Source: Prevotellaceae bacterium (GTDB lineage Bacteria > Bacteroidota > Bacteroidia > Bacteroidales > Bacteroidaceae). Taken from it: 64,000 nucleotides of DNA. Numbering within the stretch: the first letter of the stretch is position 1; the number at the start of each line of letters is the position of its first letter. The position numbers were made by a program, and so were the translations under genes. Below are positions 8,506 to 18,066 of this stretch, one piece after another. The notes under the pieces are model-generated. The model was not told where the DNA came from and did not search any database. It was given only the letters and a program-made list of their open reading frames with translations. The DNA lies in the NCBI GenBank assembly GCA_028723525.1, contig JAQYET010000060.1:1-64000 (forward strand), given 5' to 3'.

Positions 8506-10437
8506 ATGTTTAAAAAACTTTTCGCATTTGCAGTGTTTGTATTGCTGGGTACAATAGCGAATGCACAGAGCAGTTACGGCAGAATCTTTCAGCCGGGAAG
8601 CGATGGTCCATATTTTGAGTACGCAATCGAACAGGGAAAACCAAAGGAATATTATGATGCCGGAGGGCCTGATAAAGGAATGCGTGGCAACCTTGTTTAT
8701 ACACTCCTGCGCCTGAAACCAGTCAACTCAGATTCGCACATCACCATCGTTTTCAACGAAATGGATATAGACGACTACGACGAATTGCGAATTTATGATG
8801 GTCTGATAGAACTGAACAATGAGGCTAACGAGGACGGAGAATATGAATATGGTTGGCCAAAGAACATTGAACCTAATACGACAATAAAAGGAAATCCGTC
8901 TGCAATGCCGGTTGTGGTTAAGTCTGAGGCTGCCGACGGGGCTTTGTCGGTTGCGTTCTATTGCTTCTCTGATAAACCCGGATGGAGCGGTATGATTTAT
9001 TGTGTAAAGAACGGCGATCCGGAGCCGGGTACTGCAGAAGTTTTTCCTAACTTCACGTTCAGAGTTGACCCAAATATTGTATTGGAAGAAGATGAGGATG
9101 GAGAGGAAGAAGAGTTGTTCGTAAATTTCGAGCTGAAAGGTGTTCAGGCTAATCAGGTTATTCAGATAGAGGATGGGTACGGAAAAAGAGATTATACCAT
9201 TAGCAACAACACTATAGGCAGGGTTACATTAGATGTTAGCCCCGGCGATTACATAAAGATTTATGGAGACCTCTCTATGCTGAATGGTTCGGCTAACAAG
9301 TTCACAAAGGCAGAGATTGGCAAGAATGAGAAACTTGAAGTGCTGAATCTCGGTCAGAATAAGATAACAGAGGTTGACCTCACCAGACTTCCGGAACTCC
9401 GCGAACTATGGATTACCGGAAATAAGATTACATCAATAGACATCAGCAATCTTCCTAAACTGGAAGAATTCTACGGTAGTTATAATAATGTGGGAGCACT
9501 TCGCACTACGATGAATACAGAACTTAGTGTTCTTTCTTGTGTGGAAATGGGGCTAACAGAACTGAACTTGAGCAATAACCCAAAGTTGGAAATACTTACC
9601 GCAAGCAGCAATGCTTTTGAGGCAGTTCCTGATTTAACAAAGACACCTTTGATTAGGTCTCTTGATCTTGAAAATACCGGTATTTCAAGCATCGATTTGA
9701 GTATGCTTCCGAAACTAAAAAAACTTGACCTTTCAAACAACAGACTCGAAACAATCGACCTCACGAATAATCTTCTTCTTACAACAATAGATTTGGATTA
9801 CAACAAGTTTAATGCTTGTGCCATGAATGATGTAATGTTCATGCTTCCGCAGAGAACAGAAAGTGATGAGGCAATATTGAGAATGGCAAACAACGAAGGG
9901 GCTGCGACCTGCGACAATACTCTTCTTGAAGGAATGAATTGGAGTGTCAACTTTACTGGAGACGGCACTGGATGTGAAACAGCAAAACTGCGTTTTGAAT
10001 CAAGTGAATATGGAACAATTTCGACAATCGTTGATGGCGAGAACGTTCCCGAACTGACCCCGATAACAAAGGGTAGGGAGGTTAAGGTTCAGGCGTCTCC
10101 AATCAACGGATATAATTTGGATAAAGTGCTTTTGGATGGTATTGAAGTATCAAATAACACCTTCAATATCAGCAAGTACGGCGTCTTGGCTGCAGTCTTC
10201 ACAAAGGTTAGCGGTATTGACGATGTTAATGCCTCGGGAATCAATGTCATAATGGAGGGAGAAAATGTTATCGTAAGCGGTCTCGTTGCTTCTGAAACAT
10301 TCCGTATTATCGACCTTTCCGGCAAACTTTTATATACAGGAATTACTGACTCAAACGGTTTCGCCTCTGTGAATTTGCCTGCAAATAAGACTGTTTTGGT
10401 AAACCAAAGAAACATTGTAATCAAAATTATGAGATAA
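8506..10437 (+). CDS. Leucine-rich-repeat surface protein with N-terminal CUB-like domain
   Basis: A 643-residue exported protein. Residues 1-21 form a signal peptide (TIANAQ). Residues 25-165 look like a CUB-type beta-sandwich (DELRIYDGL, GALSVAFYCFSD, GWSGMIYCV). Residues 265-450 hold leucine-rich repeats of the Bacteroidetes/internalin kind (LEVLNLGQNKITEVDLTRLP, LRELWITGNKI, LKKLDLSNNRLETIDL). Residues 490-565 resemble a bacterial InlB B-type repeat (YGTISTIVDGE, NGYNLDKVLLDG). The last 75 residues (FRIIDLSGKLLYTG and a basic end) look like a type A T9SS sorting domain. It probably binds proteins or host ligands at the cell surface. It stands alone, with its own promoter and a terminator at 10484-10523. 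Confidence 0.85.
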   Translation: MFKKLFAFAVFVLLGTIANAQSSYGRIFQPGSDGPYFEYAIEQGKPKEYYDAGGPDKGMRGNLVYTLLRLKPVNSDSHITIVFNEMDIDDYDELRIYDGLIELNNEANEDGEYEYGWPKNIEPNTTIKGNPSAMPVVVKSEAADGALSVAFYCFSDKPGWSGMIYCVKNGDPEPGTAEVFPNFTFRVDPNIVLEEDEDGEEEELFVNFELKGVQANQVIQIEDGYGKRDYTISNNTIGRVTLDVSPGDYIKIYGDLSMLNGSANKFTKAEIGKNEKLEVLNLGQNKITEVDLTRLPELRELWITGNKITSIDISNLPKLEEFYGSYNNVGALRTTMNTELSVLSCVEMGLTELNLSNNPKLEILTASSNAFEAVPDLTKTPLIRSLDLENTGISSIDLSMLPKLKKLDLSNNRLETIDLTNNLLLTTIDLDYNKFNACAMNDVMFMLPQRTESDEAILRMANNEGAATCDNTLLEGMNWSVNFTGDGTGCETAKLRFESSEYGTISTIVDGENVPELTPITKGREVKVQASPINGYNLDKVLLDGIEVSNNTFNISKYGVLAAVFTKVSGIDDVNASGINVIMEGENVIVSGLVASETFRIIDLSGKLLYTGITDSNGFASVNLPANKTVLVNQRNIVIKIMR

Positions 10438-10483
10438 GAGTAACATCTTAAAATGTAAAGATTCGATTTTAAGATTTTGAACT

Positions 10484-10523
10484 AAAGACGGGTTTGATTG
10501 ATTAACTCAACAAATCCGTCTTT
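10484..10523 (+). terminator. Terminator after the LRR gene
   Basis: AAAGACGGGTTTG (10484-10496) pairs with CAAATCCGTCTTT (10511-10523) with a single G-T wobble, followed by T residues. The arm also supplies A residues for reading from the other strand. Confidence 0.8.
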
Positions 10524-10672
10524 TATAAATACCTGCACACTCCAAATTTATACACAAAGAAAATATCAAGGGCAAAAATAAGAAATAAAATAATACAATA
10601 CAACTGATTGGCCATTATGCTAAATAGGGGCTCAGAATGACCAAACGTTGTTATTCTTTGATGTTATTGGGG

Positions 10673-12196
10673 TTATTGGTGGTCTTTTCTTAAAAGATCA
10701 TTGACATTCTTTACCGGATTGAAAGTTTCAATGGGAACCTCTACAAACACTGTATTCCAATCGCTCATTGCGCCGTTCCATAATCCTGGAAGTTCGAGAG
10801 CTTTGAGTTCTTTTCCGTTTTTACTTTTTATGCTTATAAATCCGGTTGAACTATCAACGAAATCCATTATATTAAATTTATTGGAAGTATAATCCTTTAA
10901 TGAGCATACAAGGTCAACGGGATTGAAATGTGTGCCATTATGGAACATCTTCGCATATTCCACATTATTTTTATCTATTTGGCTACTTTCAAGAATTTGC
11001 AGGCTGATTGTCCCGTCTTGATTATAAGTAAGGAATGGTCCGCCTCCCGGTTCACCAACGTTTTTAACCACACCACATACTCTGATAGGACGATTAAGTT
11101 TTTTCTTTAAATAGCAAATCAATTCTGTATCACTAAAATTTTTAGCGTCATTATTTCTGCAATATAAATCATTTTCAACAAATTGAAGAACCTCTAACAG
11201 TTTGTCTCTTCCGCATGAATTACTATTAAGAACTTTCAAATAGTCAAAAATTTTATTCTGTAAATCAACCAACAAGCCTGCAATAACCTGTTTATAAGTG
11301 ACGGTCTCTGCCTTTAGATAATCCGGAACTACATTATCTATATTCTTTATGAAGACCACATCGGCATCAATTTCGTTAAGGTTTTCAATCAATGCTCCAT
11401 GCCCACCGGGTCTGAAAAGTATAGTTCCGTCATCATTACGGAACAGTGTGTTATCCATATTCGCCGCGACAGTATCAGTACTTTGCTTTTGTTCGGAAAA
11501 ACTGATATTGAACTTAACGCCGAATTTGTCTGCATATATCTGTTGTTTCTCTGCAACTTTTTGCTGAAACAAGTTCAGATGTTCGTGACTTACTGTGAAA
11601 TGAATATTGGCAGCATCTCCGCTCACGGCATATAACGCAGCCTCTACGAGATGTTCTTCCATAGATGTACGTGCACCTTCATCATAATTATGAAAAAGCA
11701 GCAATCCCTTGGGTAATTGCCCATAGTTAAGCCCAGCCTTGTCAAGCAGCCCCCTGAGCACATCTTTATAATTACCCTCGGAAATCAGTTCTTTGACCGT
11801 CTTGGCATAAATTCTCACGCAAGTTTTATCCAATTCTTCATAGAATGCGAACTTCTCTATATTATCAAAAAACGTTTTCTCGAATTCTGTGGAAGGAACG
11901 TCAGACGAGGATTCTATGAAATGGAACAAATCCTTGAACATCCTACTTGCCGCTCCACTTGCCGGTACAAACTTCACAACCTTCTTTCCACTTGACTTAT
12001 ATTCTTTCCACAAATTTATATAGATTTCACGCTGTGCCTCCGTTGTCGTTATTATCCCATTGCCTACAGACGCCGCGTTCTCAATTTTCAGGAAAGGAAA
12101 TCCTGCCTTGAAGTTTTCTATCTGTTTTTCTATCTGTTTTTCAGTAATACCTTTTTCAGATATTTGTTTTAAATCCGACTTTGATAGCGTAATCAT
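10673..12196 (-). CDS. DUF4301 family protein
   Basis: A 507-residue cytosolic protein of the Bacteroidetes-specific DUF4301 family, recognised by IEKQIENFKAGFPFLKI near the start and KFVPASGAASRMFKDLF near residue 85. The segment GASRMFKDL and later FRPGGHGALIENLN give it a nucleotidyltransferase-like flavour, but I cannot assign a reaction. The start chosen is the ATG at 12196 (MITLSKSDL); an in-frame extension to 12232 would place the N-terminus across the promoter. A -7 box lies at 12230-12237, divergent from the relA promoter. No operon partner is evident. Confidence 0.82.
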   Translation of the reverse strand: MITLSKSDLKQISEKGITEKQIEKQIENFKAGFPFLKIENAASVGNGIITTTEAQREIYINLWKEYKSSGKKVVKFVPASGAASRMFKDLFHFIESSSDVPSTEFEKTFFDNIEKFAFYEELDKTCVRIYAKTVKELISEGNYKDVLRGLLDKAGLNYGQLPKGLLLFHNYDEGARTSMEEHLVEAALYAVSGDAANIHFTVSHEHLNLFQQKVAEKQQIYADKFGVKFNISFSEQKQSTDTVAANMDNTLFRNDDGTILFRPGGHGALIENLNEIDADVVFIKNIDNVVPDYLKAETVTYKQVIAGLLVDLQNKIFDYLKVLNSNSCGRDKLLEVLQFVENDLYCRNNDAKNFSDTELICYLKKKLNRPIRVCGVVKNVGEPGGGPFLTYNQDGTISLQILESSQIDKNNVEYAKMFHNGTHFNPVDLVCSLKDYTSNKFNIMDFVDSSTGFISIKSKNGKELKALELPGLWNGAMSDWNTVFVEVPIETFNPVKNVNDLLRKDHQ

Positions 12197-12229
12197 GTTA
12201 TTCCTTAATTTAATTATCCATTTCAATCG

Positions 12230-12237
12230 CAAATATA
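12230..12237 (-). promoter_or_regulatory. -7 box TATATTTG for the DUF4301 gene
   Basis: TATATTTG on the minus strand fits TAnnTTTG and predicts a leader of about 28 nt. It sits back to back with the relA box at 12280-12287. Confidence 0.6.
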
Positions 12238-12279
12238 GTTACTTTTTCTTAAACGAGAAAGAAATGCAGGAAAAAACAA

Positions 12280-12287
12280 TAACTTTG
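12280..12287 (+). promoter_or_regulatory. -7 box TAACTTTG for relA
   Basis: TAACTTTG fits TAnnTTTG and predicts a leader of about 17 nt before the ATG at 12310. Confidence 0.65.
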
Positions 12288-12309
12288 CAATAAAAACGAC
12301 ATATAAGTT

Positions 12310-14538
12310 ATGGAGAATAATTTTAGTTTTACAATAGAGGAGCGTCGTGAGACATACAAGATTGTCAGAAAACTGTTGAAAACCGTGGGTTCCACGTTCA
12401 GCAACGAGGATAAACGACTTGTTGTAAAACTTCTTCATAACGGCTATAAAACGGGCTGTTTGCAGCGAGACATATTTGGAATGAATCCTATAGTGACAAG
12501 CCTGCAGACTGCATTGATTGCAACCGAACAGATAGGTTTGGGCAAAGAGGCCGTCATTGCCACCCTACTCTATGGCTCATGCAGCAAAAACTGCGAAAGC
12601 GAAACTCTTAACTCATTTGGTACCGGAGTCACAAGAATTATGTCCGGGCTTTCACGAATACAGCAACTATACATGAAAACCCCTGTGATAGAGAGTGAAA
12701 ACTTCAGAAACCTACTCCTTTCTTTCGCAGAAGACATGCGTGTAATATTGATAATGATTGCTGCGAGGGTCAATCTGATGAGACAAATCAGGGACTATGA
12801 TAACGCAACCGTAAAGAAACGAGTTTCCGAGGAGGCAAGTTACCTGTACGCACCGTTGGCACATAAACTCGGATTATACCAGCTGAAGAGCGAGCTCGAG
12901 GATTTATCGCTGAAATATCTTGAGCACGATGCTTACTACATGATAAAAGACAACCTGAACGCAACTAAGAAAAGCCGCGATGCTTACATAGAAAAGTTCA
13001 TCACCCCAATAAAGGAAAAACTCGATGCGGCAGGTTTCAAATATCACATTAAGGGGCGTACTAAGAGCATACACAGTATATGGCAGAAAATGAAAAAGCA
13101 GCAATGCGGTTTTGATGGCATCTACGATTTGTTTGCAATACGCATAATCTGGAGGCTGGATGAAATAGAAGATCCCCCAAAACACCATGCTTTAGAGAAG
13201 ACTTTGTGCTGGCAAACATTCTCTATAATAACAGATATGTATCAACCTAATCCCCAACGCCTTAGAGATTGGCTGTCGGTTCCGAAGAGCAACGGCTATG
13301 AGAGTCTGCACATCACCGTTCTCGGACCTGAAGGAAAGTGGGTGGAGGTTCAAATCCGCACAGAACGCATGGACGAAGTGGCAGAGAAAGGTGTCGCCGC
13401 CCACTGGAGATATAAGGGCATCAAGGGAGAAACAGGGCTTGACGAATGGCTCGCCAACATACGTGCCACAATAGAAAACTGTGACGACTTGCAGGCGATG
13501 GACGAGTTTAAAATGAACCTCTACCAAGACGAGGTGTATGTATTCTCTCCAAAAGGCGACCTTTTCAAATTCCCGAAAGGTGCCACAGTGCTCGACTTTG
13601 CCTATTCCATACACACCGCCGTTGGCAACAGTTGCACCGGCGCGAGGATAAACAACAAGATTGTCAATTTGCGGCATGTGCTTAGCAGTGGCGACCAGAT
13701 AGAAGTCATCACATCCGGAAACCAAAAGCCGAAGCACGATTGGTTGACTTACGTGAAGACAAGTCATGCAAGGAGCAAAATCCGTCTTGCACTCAAAGAG
13801 ACACAAGTGAAAGAGAGTCTCATGGTGAAAGAGATGCTCGAAAGGAGACTTAAAAACAGGAAAGTGGATATTGACGAAACCGTTGTAAACCAGTTGATAA
13901 AGAAGTTGGGATTTAAACAGGCAACCGACTTCTATCATCAGATTGCCGACGGTACGCTCGATCCTAACGTGATAATAGATAAATACATCGAACTCAAGAC
14001 CCACGAGCAGACACCTTCCTCCTCTCAAACCACGCGAAGTGCCGAGGAGTTCAGCTTCGATAACGCCGAAAACCTGTCCGCAAATGCCAATGCCGACGTG
14101 CTGGTAATTGACAAGAACCTTAAAGGCATAGACTATCAGCTCGCGAATTGCTGTCATCCCATCTATGGCGACAACGTGTTTGGTTTCGTAACCGTTAACG
14201 GCGGAATAAAGATACATCGTTCCGACTGCCCCAATGCTCCCGAACTGCACCGCCGTTTCGGCTACCGCATAGTGAAAGCACGTTGGAGCGGGAAGAGCGG
14301 TTCGCAGTATAGCATATCATTACGAATAATCGGCAACGACGATATTGGGATAGTTAACAACATCACAAGCATAATATCAAAAGAGGAGAAAATCGTAATG
14401 AGAAGCATCAGCATCGACAGCAACGACGGACTGTTCAGCGGTACGCTCGTGGTGAATGTTGACGACACACAACGGCTTGACTCACTGATAAAGAAGATAA
14501 AGACAGTGAAGGGCGTGAAAATGGTGGAGAGAATATAA
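12310..14538 (+). CDS. relA: RelA-type (p)ppGpp synthetase with degenerate hydrolase domain
   Basis: Makes the stringent-response alarmone (p)ppGpp from GTP/GDP and ATP. The 742 residues have the long RSH layout: an N-terminal HD-fold region (about 1-180), synthetase (about 230-370, with GRTKSIHSIWQKMKKQ, FDGIYDLFAIRII and EVQIRTERMDEVAEKGVAAH), TGS domain (about 400-465, VYVFSPKGDLFKFPKGATVL), helical region, and a C-terminal ACT domain (about 665-742). In the hydrolase region the HD pair expected in an ALLHD-type motif is replaced by TLLYGSC, so hydrolysis is probably lost, making it RelA-like and not a bifunctional SpoT. The gene converges on truA with only 6 bp between stops and no visible terminator. 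Confidence 0.93.
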   Translation: MENNFSFTIEERRETYKIVRKLLKTVGSTFSNEDKRLVVKLLHNGYKTGCLQRDIFGMNPIVTSLQTALIATEQIGLGKEAVIATLLYGSCSKNCESETLNSFGTGVTRIMSGLSRIQQLYMKTPVIESENFRNLLLSFAEDMRVILIMIAARVNLMRQIRDYDNATVKKRVSEEASYLYAPLAHKLGLYQLKSELEDLSLKYLEHDAYYMIKDNLNATKKSRDAYIEKFITPIKEKLDAAGFKYHIKGRTKSIHSIWQKMKKQQCGFDGIYDLFAIRIIWRLDEIEDPPKHHALEKTLCWQTFSIITDMYQPNPQRLRDWLSVPKSNGYESLHITVLGPEGKWVEVQIRTERMDEVAEKGVAAHWRYKGIKGETGLDEWLANIRATIENCDDLQAMDEFKMNLYQDEVYVFSPKGDLFKFPKGATVLDFAYSIHTAVGNSCTGARINNKIVNLRHVLSSGDQIEVITSGNQKPKHDWLTYVKTSHARSKIRLALKETQVKESLMVKEMLERRLKNRKVDIDETVVNQLIKKLGFKQATDFYHQIADGTLDPNVIIDKYIELKTHEQTPSSSQTTRSAEEFSFDNAENLSANANADVLVIDKNLKGIDYQLANCCHPIYGDNVFGFVTVNGGIKIHRSDCPNAPELHRRFGYRIVKARWSGKSGSQYSISLRIIGNDDIGIVNNITSIISKEEKIVMRSISIDSNDGLFSGTLVVNVDDTQRLDSLIKKIKTVKGVKMVERI

Positions 14539-14544
14539 AGAAGG

Positions 14545-15276
14545 TCAGTATCTCACATCTTCCAAGAACAAGGCATTTGCCGGCATACTCTCGCCGGCAT
14601 TGGTGCGCTTCATGCTGCTCACCACGCTTTCAAACTGCCTGATGCTCATTCGCCCCCTGCCTACTTCTATCAATGTTCCCACTATTGCCCGAACCATATT
14701 TCTGAGAAATCGGTTTGCCGTAATACGGAAATACCATCTCCCCTCGCCTATCTCGTTCCAGCGAGCCTCTGTTATGGTGCATATAGTGGTTTTCACATCG
14801 CTTCCATTTTTGCAGAACGCAGCAAAATCTGCTGTCCTGATGAGGGTTTGCGCGGCAACATTCATCCGGGCAAAGTCAAGAGAATAGCCTGTAGCCCAGC
14901 TGTATGCCCTCGCAAAGGGGTCTTTACCCGTATGCACATAATAATGATACGTGCGCGAGGTGGCACTAAATCGCGCATGCAGGTCATTATCAACCTTTTC
15001 TATCTTCTTTATAGAAATCTCTCCCGGAAGAAACCTATTGAGCTTATAACAGAGTGCCTTTTCGTCAATATCATGCTCCGTATCAAAATGAGCGGTCATC
15101 ATGTGAGCATGAACTCCGGCGTCGGTTCTGCCGGCTCCCACAATCTCAGTCTTGTTTCTCAACAGCACACTCAATCCCTTTTCAATCTCTTCTTGAACCG
15201 TAATGCCGTTTGGCTGTATTTGCCAACCATGATAACGGCTGCCATCGAAACATAAATAAAGGAAATATCGGTTCAC
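14545..15276 (-). CDS. truA: tRNA pseudouridine(38-40) synthase
   Basis: Converts U38-U40 of the tRNA anticodon arm to pseudouridine. Family marks are YHGWQIQPNGITVQEEIE near the N-terminus, the catalytic-Asp motif VGAGRTDAGVHA, FSATSRTYHYYVHTG, and FLRNMVRAIVGTLIEVGRG near the end. I place the start at the GTG at 15276 (fMet-NRYFLYLCFDG), which matches the usual N-terminus; an ATG at 15324 would add 16 residues with no counterpart and would abut the dnaB stop exactly. It is downstream of dnaB on the same strand and probably co-transcribed with it. Confidence 0.92.
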   Translation of the reverse strand: MNRYFLYLCFDGSRYHGWQIQPNGITVQEEIEKGLSVLLRNKTEIVGAGRTDAGVHAHMMTAHFDTEHDIDEKALCYKLNRFLPGEISIKKIEKVDNDLHARFSATSRTYHYYVHTGKDPFARAYSWATGYSLDFARMNVAAQTLIRTADFAAFCKNGSDVKTTICTITEARWNEIGEGRWYFRITANRFLRNMVRAIVGTLIEVGRGRMSIRQFESVVSSMKRTNAGESMPANALFLEDVRY

Positions 15277-15324
15277 GCCTTTTAAGGTATTTAGTGTATT
15301 TATGGTAAATAGAACGCAATGCAA

Positions 15325-16830
15325 TCAGAATTCATCGAAGTCGCCCGGTGATAACGGAGCAAACGGAGTGTCCTGCATCGGTGGCATATCACTATCAATA
15401 TTTATTTTCGAACCGATCACCTCTCCGTCATAGTTAAATTCGTTGTGCGAACTCTCCGGATTTTCAAAGCGTGTAAACTCGCCCTTGAAATTGAGCAGAA
15501 CATCCCCCGTCGCACCCTTACGATGCTTGGCAATGATTATTTGTGCCTTTCCCCGGAGGTCTCTTCCGTGGTCATCTTGTAGTATGTGATAATATTCCGG
15601 TCGGTGAACAAATATCACCATATCGGCATCTTGTTCTATCGCACCCGACTCGCGCAAGTCGCTTAGTTGCGGCCGCTTGCCCTCGTTGCCTTCACGATTT
15701 TCCACCGAACGGTTCAACTGCGACAAAGCCAGCACCGGTATATTCAACTCCTTTGCCAGTCCTTTCAGGCTTCGGCTTATCGTTGACACCTCTTCCTGAC
15801 GGCTTCCGAACCTTGCTCCATTAGCATTCATGAGTTGCAAATAGTCTATCATTATAACCTTTACACCCTTTTCCCTGACCAATCGCCGTGCCTTAGTTCT
15901 CAACTCAAAGATACTCATTCCGGGTGTATCGTCAATGTACAAAGGTGCCATTTGCATTTTTCTCACATTCTTGTCGATGCGTTTCCATTCTTCATCGTCA
16001 AGTTGTCCGTTAAGGATTTTCTTTCCCGAAATCTCGCAAACATTTGATAAAAGCCTGTTTACGAGTTGCACGTTGCTCATTTCAAGCGAGAAGAAAGCGG
16101 CAGGAAGGTTGTAATCCATCACTATGTTCTTTGCAAGCGAAAGGGCGAAAGAGGTCTTTCCCATCGCCGGACGTCCGGCTATAATCACAAGGTCGCTGGC
16201 TTGCCACCCCGAAGTCATGTCATCAAGTTTGTTATATCCCGTAGGAACACCCGTCAGCCCGCCAGCATTTGATGCAGCCTGTTTCAGTTGTTCAATAGCT
16301 TGTTTCACCACGGGCTCTATCTGCGTGTAATCCTGCCTCATGTTCTTTTGCGAGAGTTCGAAGAGCGAGCCTTCTGCCTCTTGCATCAGTTCGTCGATGT
16401 CTTGCGACTCGTCGAAAGCCATTGTCTCTATCATACTCGCAAAACCAATAAGCTGGCGTGCCATGTATTTCTGTGCAAGTATGTGTGAGTGGTAAACGAT
16501 ATTCGCCGAAGATGCCACCTTAGAACTCAATTCGAGAATATAGCCCGGGCCGCCAACCTCTTCCAAAGTTCCGTCCTTTGCCAGTTGGTCTGTCACGGTG
16601 ATTATGTCCACCGGCTTCTCGTCCATGCTCAGGGTCTGTATAGCGCGGAATATCTTTTGGTTTCTCGGCTCATACATCGTTTCCGGGCGCAGTATGTCGC
16701 TTACCATACTGAACGCGTCTCTGTCTATCATCAATGCTCCGAGCACCACCCTTTCGGCATCCAAAGCCTGTGGTTGCAAATGTCCGTATGCTGGGTCTAT
16801 AGGTTTGGTCTTCTTCTTGTTTTCCGCCAT
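15325..16830 (-). CDS. dnaB: Replicative DNA helicase DnaB
   Basis: Hexameric 5'-3' helicase that unwinds DNA at the replication fork and recruits primase. The 501 residues include the N-terminal helical domain (LQPQALDAERVVLGALMIDR) and a C-terminal RecA-like motor with Walker A GRPAMGKTSFALSLA, Walker B VKVIMIDYLQLM, and the LALSQLNRSVE and RKGATGDVLLNF segments. No intein is present. The start is the ATG at 16830 with a -7 box 20 bp upstream. It shares a 126-bp divergent region with ispE. Confidence 0.96.
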   Translation of the reverse strand: MAENKKKTKPIDPAYGHLQPQALDAERVVLGALMIDRDAFSMVSDILRPETMYEPRNQKIFRAIQTLSMDEKPVDIITVTDQLAKDGTLEEVGGPGYILELSSKVASSANIVYHSHILAQKYMARQLIGFASMIETMAFDESQDIDELMQEAEGSLFELSQKNMRQDYTQIEPVVKQAIEQLKQAASNAGGLTGVPTGYNKLDDMTSGWQASDLVIIAGRPAMGKTSFALSLAKNIVMDYNLPAAFFSLEMSNVQLVNRLLSNVCEISGKKILNGQLDDEEWKRIDKNVRKMQMAPLYIDDTPGMSIFELRTKARRLVREKGVKVIMIDYLQLMNANGARFGSRQEEVSTISRSLKGLAKELNIPVLALSQLNRSVENREGNEGKRPQLSDLRESGAIEQDADMVIFVHRPEYYHILQDDHGRDLRGKAQIIIAKHRKGATGDVLLNFKGEFTRFENPESSHNEFNYDGEVIGSKINIDSDMPPMQDTPFAPLSPGDFDEF

Positions 16831-16849
16831 ACTTTCTCTGTTTTGCTCG

Positions 16850-16857
16850 CAAAGGTA
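16850..16857 (-). promoter_or_regulatory. -7 box TACCTTTG for dnaB
   Basis: TACCTTTG on the minus strand; TTG lies about 21 bp upstream (16879-16881). It predicts a leader of about 13 nt for the dnaB-truA transcript. Confidence 0.65.
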
Positions 16858-16919
16858 GTCAATTTATACCATATCCTCCAAAAAAAAACTTCTAATTTTG
16901 ATTATTCGGAAATATGGAT

Positions 16920-16927
16920 TAACTTTG
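16920..16927 (+). promoter_or_regulatory. Promoter for ispE (TTG-N19-TAACTTTG)
   Basis: TAACTTTG at 16920-16927 with TTG at 16898-16900, exactly 19 bp apart, fits the Bacteroidetes -33/-7 pattern. It fixes the ispE start at the ATG at 16957, because any longer reading frame would begin upstream of the promoter. Confidence 0.75.
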
Positions 16928-16956
16928 CATTATCAAACGAAAATGCAGAGAAAGAT

Positions 16957-17757
16957 ATGATTGTATATCCTTGTGCCAAGATAAACTTAGGATTGAACGT
17001 GGTGAGCAAGCGTCAGGACGGATACCATAGTCTGGAAACGGTGTTCTACCCTATCCCTCTCTTCGATGTGCTGGAGATTGAACCCTCCCAAGCATCCACC
17101 TCGCTTGTGCTTAAAGGGCAGACGATAGAGGGTAATCCTAACGATAATCTTGTGATGAAAGCGTATGATGCAATGAGGCAGAGACGCCCCATCCCAAATG
17201 TCAGGATTACTCTCGACAAACGCATTCCCTCGCAGGCCGGAATGGGCGGTGGCTCAAGCGACTGCGCCTACACTATAACATCGCTCAACGAGATGTTCTC
17301 CCTCGGCATGAGCATAGGCGAGATGAGAGATGTTGCAGCATCTTTAGGTGCCGACTGTCCCTTCTTCATAGCCCCCGAACCTTCCTTTGCCGAGGGCATT
17401 GGTGAGAAACTTACGCCGTTGCCTTTCTCTCTGCAAGGCTACTGGATTGCGGTAGTCAAGCCTCCTGTTTCTGTCAGCACGCGCGACGCATTTTCTAAAA
17501 TTGTCCCAAAGCGACCGTCAGAGCGATGCGACTCTATTGTATTGGGCGACATCAGTGAATGGAAAAACCGTCTCAAAAACGATTTTGAAGATAGCGTCTT
17601 CGGGATATACCCGGAACTATCTGCCGTCAAACAACGTTTATATAACATGGGAGCGTTGTATTCATGTATGAGCGGAAGCGGCTCCGCAGTTGTTGGAATA
17701 TTCTCTGAAGAGCCGCCAATGATTGATGATGTGGAATACTATAAAATGCCGTTATAG
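16957..17757 (+). CDS. ispE: 4-diphosphocytidyl-2-C-methyl-D-erythritol kinase
   Basis: ATP-dependent kinase of the MEP isoprenoid pathway. The 266 residues show the GHMP-kinase pattern: N-terminal YPCAKINLGLNVV with RQDGYHSLETVF, the ATP-binding glycine-rich loop AGMGGGSSDCAYT near residue 100, and the C-terminal CMSGSGSAVVGIF motif. The frame is open far upstream (to 16489) but that part is antisense to dnaB and lies before the promoter, so the ATG at 16957 is chosen. Repeat island A lies 100 bp after its stop. Confidence 0.95.
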   Translation: MIVYPCAKINLGLNVVSKRQDGYHSLETVFYPIPLFDVLEIEPSQASTSLVLKGQTIEGNPNDNLVMKAYDAMRQRRPIPNVRITLDKRIPSQAGMGGGSSDCAYTITSLNEMFSLGMSIGEMRDVAASLGADCPFFIAPEPSFAEGIGEKLTPLPFSLQGYWIAVVKPPVSVSTRDAFSKIVPKRPSERCDSIVLGDISEWKNRLKNDFEDSVFGIYPELSAVKQRLYNMGALYSCMSGSGSAVVGIFSEEPPMIDDVEYYKMPL

Positions 17758-18066
17758 CACAGAGCACTTACCGCTCAGCCAACAAGAAATTAGCGTTTTG
17801 TCGGTATATGCCTGCCGTTTGATTACCAACGACTCGGGAAAATCACATCTTTCATGAAGCAAAATCGGCAGGATTGCAAAGTAAAATCGGCGAATTTAGT
17901 AAGCAATTTCGGCGAAATTGTTCGGCAAAATCGGCGAATTTACTCAATTAAAGGTATGCTTTGCCACGATTATATACAAGGAATTGTGTAGCGAGTGGGC
18001 ATATATGCCAAGTTGAGAGATGCCCATGTATGGGGTGTAATCAGAGAAACATGTTGAAAAACATTA
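17758..18066. other. Intergenic region holding repeat island A
   Basis: A 309-bp gap between the convergent ends of ispE and a lipoprotein gene. I see no gene and no clear terminator; its notable content is the phased palindrome array at 17861-17941, with weaker in-phase relatives at 17839-17853 and 17949-17963. Confidence 0.7.
17861..17941. repeat. Island A: phased 22-bp palindrome array (3 units plus 1 degenerate)
   Basis: Units start at 17861 (AAAATCGGCAGGATT, degenerate), 17883 (AAAATCGGCGAATTT), 17905 (AATTTCGGCGAAATT, a perfect 7-1-7 palindrome) and 17927 (AAAATCGGCGAATTT). Starts are exactly 22 bp apart; the 7-bp spacers are GCAAAGT, AGTAAGC and GTTCGGC. The consensus with the other three islands is AAWWTCGSCGAWWTT. 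It lies between convergent genes, so it is not an obvious promoter operator here. Confidence 0.9.

Noticed and set aside
13192..14250. 352-codon open frame antisense to relA
   Set aside because: It mirrors a clearly coding relA sequence, has no family features, and no promoter box precedes it.
16489..16956. Long N-terminal extension of ispE
   Set aside because: It is antisense to dnaB, lies before the ispE promoter, and the kinase family begins at the ATG at 16957.
17861..17941. Palindrome arrays as intrinsic terminators
   Set aside because: They have no T run after each unit, an RNA hairpin would have a 3-nt loop and an AU-rich stem, and two islands do not lie between gene ends.
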